NCBI GenBank assembly: GCA_946408825.1
Contig: CAMJTU010000004.1
Location: forward strand, 1 to 64,000
Length of the DNA: 64,000 nucleotides
Reading direction: 5' to 3'
Source of the DNA: an uncultured Planctomycetaceae bacterium
GTDB lineage: Bacteria; Planctomycetota; Planctomycetia; Pirellulales; Thermoguttaceae
A model generated the notes under the pieces. That model was not told where the DNA came from and did not search any database. It saw only the letters and a list, made by a program, of their open reading frames with translations. This document shows positions 37,062 through 45,634 of the stretch, piece by piece (the stretch's first letter is position 1; each line of letters opens with the position of its first letter). The position numbers and the translations under genes were made by a program.

Positions 37062-37384
37062 GTTTCACGTCCTTTCGTTTCAAGATGATTCGCGCGCGAC
37101 ATTACGCGAACGACGCGCTAATTCTAACGAAACAAAACGCGATTTTCAACGAGTTAGGAAAAATCAAAATAAAATACGCGAACCGCGCGTCCACGCCGAC
37201 CCGGCGAGACAAAACGCGATTCGCGTCGCTATGAGAGTTTCAATTTCGCCGCGTCATGCGACGGCGCGAACATGGCGAACAATCCCCTCTCCAATAGAAC
37301 AGGAAAAAACGCCGAGAAGTTAAACTTGCGAAAACGCGAACGGATCCAGAACCGAAGAAAGATTACGGTCAGAGCAAACAACCG
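37062..37384. other. Gene-free gap between ABM and GNAT genes
   Basis: About 320 bases with A-rich stretches. I see no gene, strong promoter or clear hairpin. Confidence 0.5.
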
Positions 37385-38005
37385 TCACGGAAACATGTAC
37401 ATGAATACGCAGGAACGGTCGTAAAAGGGTTTTATTCTTTTATGCAGGAGTTCCTCGTGAGGCGCGCCCAACCTTTCAAACCCAAAACTTTCTCTATAGT
37501 GTTGGATAAGGGAGTCATGAGGCAGGGCGAAAATGTACAATATCGCTACGCCGACGTCCTCTGCGGTTTTTCGAACAATTGGAAGAACAAACTCGTTGAA
37601 TATTACCTTTCCAATGCCCTTAATACCTTCATACTTCTCCACATAGGAACTGTTCACGGCAAAGTTCGCCAATTCAACGCCGGGCAGAGTATCGAATGCC
37701 GTTTCTATTTTCTCTTCGCCGGTTTTTTCATTGAAAAACAATTCTTTACGTTCGTTGAACGAAATTAAACCAGCTTTGAGGGAAAAATAACCCGCGATTT
37801 CGCTAGTCTCTTGATCGCGAACGAGATACGTTCTCATAAGACCGCGAGGTTCGTCTGAAAAGGCGCGGCGTTGGAGATACGCGACCAACCCCGTTCCTTC
37901 CGGACGGCTGACGGTAAAATTCATGACGTCTACAGCGTCGTTCTCCGTAGCGCCAAGATGATCGCAGAGGAACTGGTTACTTTGTAGTTTGTTCTCGGGC
38001 TTCAC
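37385..38005 (-). CDS. GNAT-family acetyltransferase, possible toxin
   Basis: A 206-residue GNAT protein. It has the family order: RTYLVRDQETSEIAGYFSLKAG (beta4 region), VELANFAVNSSY followed by GIKGIGKVIFNEFVLPIV (acetyl-CoA binding loop R/Q-x-x-G-x-G/A, here with Lys), and HYRESFGFERLG near the C-terminus. The layout resembles GNAT toxins that acetylate aminoacyl-tRNA, but other substrates are possible. Its start lies within the end of a 67-residue gene upstream (29-base overlap), the usual arrangement of a toxin-antitoxin pair. The partner does not look like the ribbon-helix-helix antitoxin of known TacAT systems. Confidence 0.7.
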   Translation of the reverse strand: MKPENKLQSNQFLCDHLGATENDAVDVMNFTVSRPEGTGLVAYLQRRAFSDEPRGLMRTYLVRDQETSEIAGYFSLKAGLISFNERKELFFNEKTGEEKIETAFDTLPGVELANFAVNSSYVEKYEGIKGIGKVIFNEFVLPIVRKTAEDVGVAILYIFALPHDSLIQHYRESFGFERLGAPHEELLHKRIKPFYDRSCVFMYMFP

Positions 38006-38180
38006 GGGCTTTTTTTTCCATCTTCACTCTACGTAATTCTCGTTCGACCTCTTCCGCCTCCGCCTTCATTTTCTCAAAATCAGGACGCGGAGTGCTCAGT
38101 ATCTTATCGAAAATAGGCTTCCCTATTTCATAAGGCATATTCGTCAAGACAGGTTTGCCGTATCTTATAGGCTTATCCAT
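37977..38180 (-). CDS. Small charged protein upstream of GNAT, possible antitoxin
   Basis: The 67-residue product starts at 38180, where AGGAGG lies 6 bases upstream; the frame extends further but without a comparable site. The N-terminal part is MDKPIRYGKPVLTNMPYE and the rest is a highly charged single helix (DFEKMKAEAEEVERELRRVK). No known domain is visible. The tight overlap with the GNAT gene suggests co-translation and a regulatory or antitoxin role, which is inference. Confidence 0.6.
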   Translation of the reverse strand: MDKPIRYGKPVLTNMPYEIGKPIFDKILSTPRPDFEKMKAEAEEVERELRRVKMEKKAREAREQTTK

Positions 38181-38368
38181 ACCATACCTCCTAATCGCTC
38201 TCTCAATGCGGTTGAGACTCCTCCTAAGATAGCTCGTCAACCGACAAGGTTCTCGAGACGTTTTCCCCGGAATACGTTTCTCCTAACGACAATAATCGTC
38301 TAAACGTTCAGTATACGCTCTGAACCGTCGCGATTCAAGAGTTGTCAAATCAAACTGATTTAAGCAAA

Positions 38369-40639
38369 TCACAGTTTAAAGTTAAAGACGTCGCGGCAGA
38401 GTCTCAGGAAACGCTGGAGCAACGTTTGGGGCGCCGCCTTAATTTTGCATTTCGCGGTCATACCGACGGTCATGAGTCCGTCGTCGTTGTCAAGATCGAC
38501 GCGAACGCGATAGGAACCGCTCTGAGGACGTTCGACGCCCCCTTCGATCGTCTCCGTCGCAACTGGACCGCCGCCCTTTGTCGAAAGCTGGAACGGGACC
38601 GCTTCCATTGTGGAGCCTTCGACGTCGCTCGCGGACGCGACGCGCGCAAGGTACGTCTCGGCGGGCCGCTCGGTCAACTTAATCTTAACGACCTGATCCG
38701 GCTGGACGAAGTTGATTTTCGACTGATCGACGACCGCAATCGCTTCGAGTTTATGAGGATCGCCGACGCTGCATATCTGAACGCCCGGTTCAAGGGTCGT
38801 GTTTAGGTTGCGCTCCTCAAGGGGCACGCCGTCCCACATTGGGAGCGCGGAGGACGCGTCGTCGGAATACTTCGTCTCGCGATCGACGCGCCAGTACGGC
38901 GAAACGACGACCCCGTCGATCGGCGCCGTCAGGGTAAGACGTTCGCGTTCCTGCTGCATCGCGCGAATCGAGAGAACAAGACCTTCGTATCGCGCCAACG
39001 CTTCCTGTAGACGCGCGACCGCCTCTTGATTGTTCCCCATCTGTCGACACATGCCGATCTCGACCCGCGTTTCTTGCGCCTGGCCGATAAGACTGTTGAG
39101 TTCCGAATCGAGCTGCGGATTCTTCAGAACCGCGATCTTGTCCCCCGCTTGAACGCGCTCCCCTTCTTTCACGCAAATCTCTTGCAGAACGCCCCCCGAC
39201 TTCGGGGTCAAAACGTTCGCGGTCGTCGCGTCGTCGGAGCGCAGTTCCAAAACGGCGGGCGCATAGATCGAATACGGAAGCGGGACGAGGCAGAACGCGG
39301 CGCCGAGCGCCAGCGCTCCCGCGAGCGAAGGATAAAAATGCGACTTTTTCACTTTGTAAATACGTCCCGGAACCCAGAAGAATTTCCCTATCTTAATAAG
39401 CGGCATCCCGACAAGTCCGAAGATCGACATCGCCGCGATGCACTGCGCCACGACCTTAAGTCCGTAGGAGTCGAAGAATCGCCATACGAAGAACAGAATC
39501 GACGTCATTACGACCCAGCGATACGCCACGGACGCGACCGTGAAGAGCGCAAACCAGAACTGATTGCGCTTCGGCAGGAACGGATCCTCTTGAGGCTCCA
39601 TGCCGAGGAACCATTCCGAGGCTTTCTGCGACATGATCTTCGTCGCCTTCTGACGAAGGTTCGGAATCTCGAGGATATCCGAAAGTATGTAATATCCGTC
39701 GTAACGTAGCAGCGGGTTGATATTGAAAATAATCGTGCTCACCGACGAGAGAAACATGACGTTCAGACAGATGTAATGAAGCATGTTCTCTTTCGTGAAC
39801 CACCAGATCCACGTGCAAATCGCCGCCAGCGTGCATTCCACAAAGACGCCGGCGACGCCGATCGCCGCGCGTTTCCACTTGCTCGGAAGCATCCACGAAT
39901 CGGAGACGTTGCAATAGAGGCACGGCGTCAACACAAGAATCATAACGCCGAGTTCATGACACTCTCCGCCGAGAACTTTACACGAAAGCCCGTGACCAAA
40001 TTCGTGCAAAACCTTCGTGAAAAACAGCGTCACGCTCAAGAGCAACAGGTTGCCCGGCCCGAAGAACTGCTTAAACTCCGGGAGTTTCGCGCGGAAATGA
40101 TCGAACTCAATTCCGACGAGAAGAAGCGCCGAGAGCATAAGAAGGAGGCATCCCCAGAGGACGACCGGATGAAACATCCAGCGAACCCACGGCAGCAACT
40201 TGTCGAAGAATCGGTTCGGATCGACGCCTTTAAATCGAATCGCGAGGATATTGGAACACGCGCCGAGAATCTCCTGACGACGACGCTTCTTGCGACGTTT
40301 TAAAAGCTCGTGCCCCTGATCGGGAACGTTCGCGACGATCAGATTGCTCTGGTGAAGCTGCCCCACGAAACTCTGAATCTCTTCGAGCGTTATCTTCTGC
40401 GGGGGGAATTCGGCCTCAAACTCTTCCTTAATCGTTTCGAGCGATTTCGTGCCGTCGAGGTTCTTGAGAATGAAATATTCTTCGTCTTGGAAACGAAAAT
40501 ACTTCATCCCTACCGGATCCTTGACGATCCAGTAGGAACGCCCGAGATAATACGTCCGCTTGGCGGAAAGATCGGCGCGGACCCGCGTTGTAAGGATACG
40601 CTCCGCGCTCGAAACCAAACTGTCCGCTAAAGAAGCCAT
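38369..40639 (-). CDS. M50 zinc metalloprotease fused to HlyD-like adaptor, PqqD-like N-terminus
   Basis: A 756-residue membrane protein with three parts. Residues 30-105 (YWIVKDPVGMKYFRFQDEEYFILKNLDG...) look like a PqqD-type peptide-binding domain. Residues 150-470 are an M50 site-2-protease core with HEFGH at 212-216, several transmembrane helices and NPLLRYDGYY near 318, which supplies the third zinc ligand. Residues 500-750 are a biotinyl-lipoyl/HlyD-type adaptor (GGVLQEICVKEGERVQAGDKIAVL, coiled coil, LTLTAPIDGVVVSPYW). Such fusions accompany envelope export or peptide processing systems. It is the last gene of a three-gene operon, 54 bases after the HlyD gene. Confidence 0.85.
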   Translation of the reverse strand: MASLADSLVSSAERILTTRVRADLSAKRTYYLGRSYWIVKDPVGMKYFRFQDEEYFILKNLDGTKSLETIKEEFEAEFPPQKITLEEIQSFVGQLHQSNLIVANVPDQGHELLKRRKKRRRQEILGACSNILAIRFKGVDPNRFFDKLLPWVRWMFHPVVLWGCLLLMLSALLLVGIEFDHFRAKLPEFKQFFGPGNLLLLSVTLFFTKVLHEFGHGLSCKVLGGECHELGVMILVLTPCLYCNVSDSWMLPSKWKRAAIGVAGVFVECTLAAICTWIWWFTKENMLHYICLNVMFLSSVSTIIFNINPLLRYDGYYILSDILEIPNLRQKATKIMSQKASEWFLGMEPQEDPFLPKRNQFWFALFTVASVAYRWVVMTSILFFVWRFFDSYGLKVVAQCIAAMSIFGLVGMPLIKIGKFFWVPGRIYKVKKSHFYPSLAGALALGAAFCLVPLPYSIYAPAVLELRSDDATTANVLTPKSGGVLQEICVKEGERVQAGDKIAVLKNPQLDSELNSLIGQAQETRVEIGMCRQMGNNQEAVARLQEALARYEGLVLSIRAMQQERERLTLTAPIDGVVVSPYWRVDRETKYSDDASSALPMWDGVPLEERNLNTTLEPGVQICSVGDPHKLEAIAVVDQSKINFVQPDQVVKIKLTERPAETYLARVASASDVEGSTMEAVPFQLSTKGGGPVATETIEGGVERPQSGSYRVRVDLDNDDGLMTVGMTAKCKIKAAPQTLLQRFLRLCRDVFNFKL

Positions 40640-40693
40640 ATTCCTCTTGTCTCCGTTTCCCTACGACTCTCGACGTCGAGATTTTTCGCTAAC

Positions 40694-41818
40694 TCAACGG
40701 ATCGTAACCGTCACCAGCGAACCGGGATTCAGAAGCCAATATCCGCTCTCGGTGCGCTTGTTTTGAACGTCCGCGTAGAAATAGAAATGTCCCGACTCGA
40801 CGATCTGGCGAACGTAAAAGATTTTGCCCGTAAGCGTCTGGTCGTCCATCCCCGGACGTTTGACCGTCACGTCGATCTCTTTTCCGTCGATCGCCTCCGG
40901 CGCATAGAGCGAAGCGTCGACCGAGCCCGTCACCATAACTTTATCGAGACGGTGGATACGAAGAATCTTGTCCCCCTCGCGGAGCCACTGGCCTTCGTTC
41001 TGATAAACGTCGTCGATAACGCCGTCTATCGGGCAGAAGAACTTGCGGTTGCGAATCTGGACGTTGGCGGCGTTGACCCGCGCCTTGGCAACCTTGACCT
41101 TTTCTTGGTTCACCTCCAGATCGTACTCCGCCTTGTCGACCGACTTCGACGCGCGAACCCAGTCGTAATATTTCTCTTGGACTTCTTCGGGAGAAACGGC
41201 GCCCGGCATGTCGCGATTAAGCGATTCGGCTCGCTTGTACGACGCCTGCGCGACGCTCGCCGCCGCGCGCGCCACTTCGATTTCGAGCGTCTTTTCCGCC
41301 TCTTTTTCCGCGACTAAAAGCTCCTGCTGCGCCACGATTCGATCTTGAACGAGCTCGTCGTCCTGCTGCTTGCCGAGGACGTCGCCTTTGTGGACGGTCA
41401 TTCCGCGCCGCAAAGGAACGCGTTTCGACGTTCCGTCGTCGTTCAGAACGACTTCGCCCTTCTCGTCCTTTTCACAAAGGCCGAGTTCAGACAGAAGCCC
41501 CTGCCCGTTGGCGCTGACGGTCACGTCGTATCCTTCGCCGACCGGCGTCTCGACCTTCGCGTTGCGCACGACGATCTGCCCCAGTTCGTTCTCGCTCGTC
41601 GCCGGCAGGGGCGTGGGAACAAGAGGCGCGGACGTCGACCTTGGAATAAGGGGAACGTCGTCAGGAACCGCCGGAACGACGTTGCGTTCTATTCTCCTTG
41701 GGGGCGTCATGAGCGTCTTTTCGAGTTCGTCGTCAGAGAACGCCGACTCGTAAAGAGCGGGCGCAAACGCGACAAGCGCAAGACCGGCAAGCGCAAGCCA
41801 GTGGTTTCGATTCGTCAT
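40694..41818 (-). CDS. HlyD-family periplasmic adaptor
   Basis: A 374-residue membrane-fusion protein starting at 41818 (MTNRNHWLALAGLALVAFAPAL as signal/anchor); an earlier in-frame ATG at 41854 is possible. The lipoyl half-motif VPLRRGMTVHKGDVLGKQ is followed by a coiled-coil hairpin (residues about 140-250) and the second half FFCPIDGVIDDVYQNEGQWLREGDKILRI. Such proteins bridge an inner-membrane transporter to the outer membrane. Here it sits between a GAF-HlyD protein and the M50-HlyD fusion, so the operon encodes three lipoyl-type adaptors but no ABC or RND pump in the window. Confidence 0.85.
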   Translation of the reverse strand: MTNRNHWLALAGLALVAFAPALYESAFSDDELEKTLMTPPRRIERNVVPAVPDDVPLIPRSTSAPLVPTPLPATSENELGQIVVRNAKVETPVGEGYDVTVSANGQGLLSELGLCEKDEKGEVVLNDDGTSKRVPLRRGMTVHKGDVLGKQQDDELVQDRIVAQQELLVAEKEAEKTLEIEVARAAASVAQASYKRAESLNRDMPGAVSPEEVQEKYYDWVRASKSVDKAEYDLEVNQEKVKVAKARVNAANVQIRNRKFFCPIDGVIDDVYQNEGQWLREGDKILRIHRLDKVMVTGSVDASLYAPEAIDGKEIDVTVKRPGMDDQTLTGKIFYVRQIVESGHFYFYADVQNKRTESGYWLLNPGSLVTVTIR

Positions 41819-41905
41819 TCTTTTCACCCGTATGTAAATATTCGTTTCAATCAAATGTAAATTTCGCGGCGCGGTCGTCTGAAAAAAGCGCCGGTCAAGG
41901 AGCGA

Positions 41906-43966
41906 TCATTCAAACCAGAAGAAGACTGTTTTCTGGAGGAACGCGACAAGTTCGTTGAAGCAAACAAACCCGAGGGGCCGTTTTCCGCAGTAAACCTTCG
42001 CGGAAACGCCCGCCCCTGCGCGCGTGCCGTCGGGAAGCGACTCCGGATCGTCGATCAACGCGCGAATCATTACGGTCGTCTCTTCCGTGCCGCGATTCTC
42101 GGCGCGATCATGTTCTTCGACGACCGTCGCGTCGTAGTTCTTCGACGGATCGACCGTCATGACAAAACGCGCTTTAAGCTTCGCGTCGGGATCCTCCGCG
42201 CGAATCAGATCGCGATAGTCGTCGACATACCCCATTCTCTTTTCCGGCATCTGAAGTTCGAGGAGAAGCCCGTCTTCAGGACGCGCGATTTCCATAAGAA
42301 TCTGACCCGGCTGGACAGGACGGCTCCGCAGTTTGTTTTCAAGGTCAAACGTCATAACGACGCCGTCGACCGGCGCGCGCACCTTGAGATCCTCGCGGCG
42401 GTCGTTGAGAATCTTGCGCTGGAGATTGAGCGACTTCTCACGCTCCACGTACTGTTCAAGCTGGCCCGTTATGCGGATGCGTTCGGAATCTTTCGCTTCG
42501 TAACTCGCCTCTTTAAGGGCCAGAATCTGTTTCGAACACTCGTTGATTTCGCCCTCGTTTTTCTGCCATTCCGCCTCCAACTCGTTGTTGGAAAGAACCA
42601 GCAGCACGTCCCCTTCGTGAACGGTCGATCCGTGCCGAACGTAGAGTTCGTCGACCTTTCCCGACTCGCGCGCGTAAATGTTCCGGCGTACTATCGGCTG
42701 AAGCGAACCGTCGCAGTGCATATTGAAATTCCACGGGACGAAAATCATCGCAAGGACAAGCGCCGCGACGCCCAGAACGACCGCCAGCGTCTTCGGAAGC
42801 GTCCGCGCCGCGACAAGAAGCTTCGACTTGCCGATCGCTTGCCACAGCGGCGCCAAGAAGATCGAGTTATGGTCGATCGCGTTTCCGATCGCCGTGCGCG
42901 CGTGTTCCACGACGATTTCGATTCGTTTCTTCATCGCGTCGGAAACGCGCGCGTCTTCGATCTGCTCCACGACGAGCGCGCCGAACGGCGGAGGAATCAC
43001 GAGTTTGTCGTGTTCCGTTTCGTCGTAGTCTTTTTCGTCGAGCGTATGGGCGACGAGAGGATAGACCGCGATCGTTTTCGTGTGCGAAACGTCGACGTAT
43101 TCTTCCAGCTTCGATTCGACCTGCGGCGCCAAATGCGACGAGTCGCCGTTATAGAAGATCGGCTCGTTGACCTTAACGACTGCGGTCGCAAGGTCGCCCA
43201 AAAGCTTGATCGTCTCGGACCGCTTGTCGACCATGTCCTGGCCGCTAACCGCTTCTATCTTCGCCTTGCGGCCGTGACAAATCGCGACGGAAACGCGGTC
43301 GCACTCGACGAGACGACGGCTTTCGTTCGCGACCGTGTAGACCGTCTCCTTGAGGTTGAGCGTCTTATGAATATTACGCGTAAAGTCCTCAAGCTGGGTC
43401 CAAAGGTTTTGACGGTCGCTGAAATTTTTGAGCTGTCGGTTTTTATAATATTCCGTCGCGTAGCGCGTCACCTGACGGACGAACGAAAGGAACCCCTGCT
43501 GAGTCGCGGGATTCACGTCGGGACGCTGGAATATTTCGAGAATTCCGACCTTCTCAAGCTCGGTCTGAATCACTCCGAGAATCAGCAGGAAGTCGGTCGG
43601 GTTTCCCCCCTCGTTTGGAGACTCGCCGCCGGAATGAGGCGGGATAAGCCCCTCGACTTCGCCCTGCGAACGAAGCGCTTTATACAGAAGGAAAGAGTGA
43701 AGACGGTTCGCTTCCTCGTCGTCATGGAGCTTCGCCTCGCGAAGGTTGACCTGATAGCCGAGCGTGAGACGCCCCGTCTCGTCCGTCATCCAGAGCGCGC
43801 CGCCGATTGCGCCGAGCGCGCGGACGACGCGATTCAGGTATTCCTGATGGAACTCGTCGGGCGCTATGTCAGACCGCGAAATCTGCGCTATCTCGCCCAT
43901 AATAACGCGGATCTGCTGCTTCGTCTGCTCCAGCATTGTTTTATCGTATCGCTGTTCTGAACTCAT
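41906..43966 (-). CDS. GAF-domain/HlyD-type adaptor fusion
   Basis: The 686-residue protein has a cytoplasmic N-terminus of about 390 residues, including a GAF-like domain (about 195-375: IHKTLNLKETVYTVANESRRLVECDRVSVAI...), one transmembrane helix (LAVVLGVAALVLAMIFVPW, near 395-413), then a lipoyl-type adaptor (GKVDELYVRHGSTVHEGDVLLVL) with coiled coil and KVRAPVDGVVMTF. A ligand-sensing domain joined to an export adaptor suggests signal-dependent export. It is the first gene of the three-gene operon. Confidence 0.8.
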   Translation of the reverse strand: MSSEQRYDKTMLEQTKQQIRVIMGEIAQISRSDIAPDEFHQEYLNRVVRALGAIGGALWMTDETGRLTLGYQVNLREAKLHDDEEANRLHSFLLYKALRSQGEVEGLIPPHSGGESPNEGGNPTDFLLILGVIQTELEKVGILEIFQRPDVNPATQQGFLSFVRQVTRYATEYYKNRQLKNFSDRQNLWTQLEDFTRNIHKTLNLKETVYTVANESRRLVECDRVSVAICHGRKAKIEAVSGQDMVDKRSETIKLLGDLATAVVKVNEPIFYNGDSSHLAPQVESKLEEYVDVSHTKTIAVYPLVAHTLDEKDYDETEHDKLVIPPPFGALVVEQIEDARVSDAMKKRIEIVVEHARTAIGNAIDHNSIFLAPLWQAIGKSKLLVAARTLPKTLAVVLGVAALVLAMIFVPWNFNMHCDGSLQPIVRRNIYARESGKVDELYVRHGSTVHEGDVLLVLSNNELEAEWQKNEGEINECSKQILALKEASYEAKDSERIRITGQLEQYVEREKSLNLQRKILNDRREDLKVRAPVDGVVMTFDLENKLRSRPVQPGQILMEIARPEDGLLLELQMPEKRMGYVDDYRDLIRAEDPDAKLKARFVMTVDPSKNYDATVVEEHDRAENRGTEETTVMIRALIDDPESLPDGTRAGAGVSAKVYCGKRPLGFVCFNELVAFLQKTVFFWFE

Positions 43967-44344
43967 ACTTCTCGCTCGACAGGTATGTATTAATATGTAT
44001 GTGGTTTTTCGTCTACGCGGAATCCGGCCGCCGCCGCGCGTGTAAAAACCGGCGTCTCTTTATCATCGACCGGACGCGCGAAGGAACTACTCTTTTTCCT
44101 ACGCAAAATCGTTAGTTTTTTGACGTGACAACCGCGATTTCGTTCAACTTGTCGCAATAAACGCGGAAACGCAACCTTGGGGGTGGCAAATGTTGAATTA
44201 TTACTATAATTAGCTTTATAACTTCATTAGCGTTTTTGTCAACAATTGCGCGGCGTTCCACCCCCTGCAATTCAGGCGCCGGAACGCGCCGTAAAAGAAA
44301 CGTTTTACCCCTGACTGCGATCGTCGCGGCGAAAGGAACTAAGC
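43967..44344. promoter_or_regulatory. Divergent upstream region with candidate coaD promoter
   Basis: The 378-base gap between the export operon and coaD has no gene. A candidate coaD promoter is TTGAAT (44193-44198) with TATAAC (44217-44222), 18-base spacer. Confidence 0.35.
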
Positions 44345-44866
44345 ATGGGATCCGTCAAACTGGCCGTCTATCCTGGAACCTTCGATCCTATCACGCTCGG
44401 ACATTTAAACGTCGCCGAGCGCGCCTGTAAACTTTTCGACCGGCTCGTTATCGCGGTCGGGATCAACTCGGTCAAGGAGCCGTGGTTCACCCCCGAGGAA
44501 CGGTGCGAGATGATACGAGAAGCGGCGCGAGAGCGGGGGTTAGAAAACATCGAAACGACGACCTATACGGGACTGACGGTGAGTTTCGCGAAGAAACTCG
44601 GAGCGCGCGTCGTGATCCGCGGCGTTCGACCGCTCACCGATATTCCCGCAGAACTCACGATGATGATGGCGAACCGTCGACTGGCGCCGGAAATCGAAAC
44701 GCTCTTTCTGATCGCAGACGGCGAGCTCGCGCACGTGTCAAGTTCTCTCATCAAAGAGATCGCCGGCGCGTCCGAGTGCGACGAGAAATCGCTGAGAAGC
44801 TTTGTTCCGCGAAACGTCGCGGAGGCCGTTATGAAAAGGATTCAGGAAAGAAAAGCTCGCGGCTGA
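44345..44866 (+). CDS. coaD: Phosphopantetheine adenylyltransferase
   Basis: This 173-residue enzyme converts 4'-phosphopantetheine and ATP to dephospho-CoA, the fourth step of coenzyme A synthesis, as a cytoplasmic hexamer. The nucleotidyltransferase signature is clear: YPGTFDPITLGHLN (residues 9-22, T/HxGH), RGVRPLTDIPAE near 90, and VSSSLIKEIA near 128 (the ISSS/R loop). Length and order are normal. AAGGA lies 7 bases before the ATG. Confidence 0.95.
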   Translation: MGSVKLAVYPGTFDPITLGHLNVAERACKLFDRLVIAVGINSVKEPWFTPEERCEMIREAARERGLENIETTTYTGLTVSFAKKLGARVVIRGVRPLTDIPAELTMMMANRRLAPEIETLFLIADGELAHVSSSLIKEIAGASECDEKSLRSFVPRNVAEAVMKRIQERKARG

Positions 44867-44903
44867 TTTTTTACATTTTTTAAAATGATTTTAAAATGAG
44901 ACC

Positions 44904-44931
44904 TTGTCAAAGAGCCTCTTTTGTGTATTAT
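44904..44931 (+). promoter_or_regulatory. Promoter of tRNA-Cys
   Basis: TTGTCA (44904-44909) and TATTAT (44926-44931), 16-base spacer, 13 bases before the mature tRNA. Confidence 0.65.
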
Positions 44932-44944
44932 CTTATCTGTTAAA

Positions 44945-45017
44945 GGCGTCGTAGCCAAACGGCTAAGGCAACGGATTGCAAATCCGTCATTTACCGGTTC
45001 GAATCCGGTCGACGCCT
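44945..45017 (+). tRNA. tRNA-Cys (anticodon GCA)
   Basis: A 73-base cloverleaf: acceptor stem GGCGTCG/CGACGCC is fully paired, D arm GTAGCC..GGCTAAGGC, anticodon stem ACGGA/TCCGT with loop TTGCAAA (GCA at 44978-44980), and T arm CCGG-TTCGAAT-CCGG. The discriminator is T, as usual for tRNA-Cys. The 3' CCA is not encoded. Confidence 0.95.
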
Positions 45018-45478
45018 CTTTTACAAGGGCAATTGAGCAAACGATTGTCCTTTTGGGTTGTGAGCGGTTCGACGTCCAGGCGGATCGCTTGTCGGTTCCT
45101 CCTGGGCGTCGTTCGGATTATTAAGGTTTCCCCGTCTCTTCTTAACTCTTCTGTGTAACCGCAACAGTCATAAGCGTCATCGCTTATTCTGCCCAAATTA
45201 CACCTCCTCTTCTCGTCTTTTCTCGCCTTAACCGGACGGCGCCCCTCCCTTCTCCTCCCACTCTGGGGCGTTGTTTGTCTTTAGCCTCCGAAAATTCCTT
45301 TCGGTTGACTCGCGCAATCGTCCGCTTAACAACCCCGCAAATCTCTCTGCTTTCTCTTGGCTTTTTCTCTCCGGCGCTCGACTCGTTCGCGCCGTGGAAA
45401 ACGCGATGAAAACGAACGATTATTCGGAACGTGAAACGGCAAACGCCGCGTTTTTCAGACGCCGTAAACGACCGCTTC

Positions 45479-45506
45479 TTGCAAATTCGACGCGAAGGAT
45501 TATACT
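45479..45506 (+). promoter_or_regulatory. Promoter of the iorAB genes
   Basis: TTGCAA (45479-45484) and TATACT (45501-45506) with a 16-base spacer, leaving a leader of about 120 bases before iorA. The rest of the gap from 45018 has no convincing gene. Confidence 0.55.
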
Positions 45507-45634
45507 TAGGCGAGAAGGGGCGGCGCCGTGGTTTCTCACGCGCCGCCTAGACCCTGACTGGGACGCGCTCGAACCGCGCGTCCTTCGCGATACTGGGAAT
45601 TCTGGTTCGGCGCTACAGGAAAGAATCGGTTGAA

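Noticed and set aside
42110..43960. Open frame of 616 codons on the plus strand
   Set aside because: Lies opposite the GAF-HlyD gene in the complementary codon phase; the product is Arg-rich with no domain.
45271..45633. 120-codon frame upstream of iorA
   Set aside because: The iorA promoter lies inside it, composition is not protein-like and no ribosome-binding site is present.
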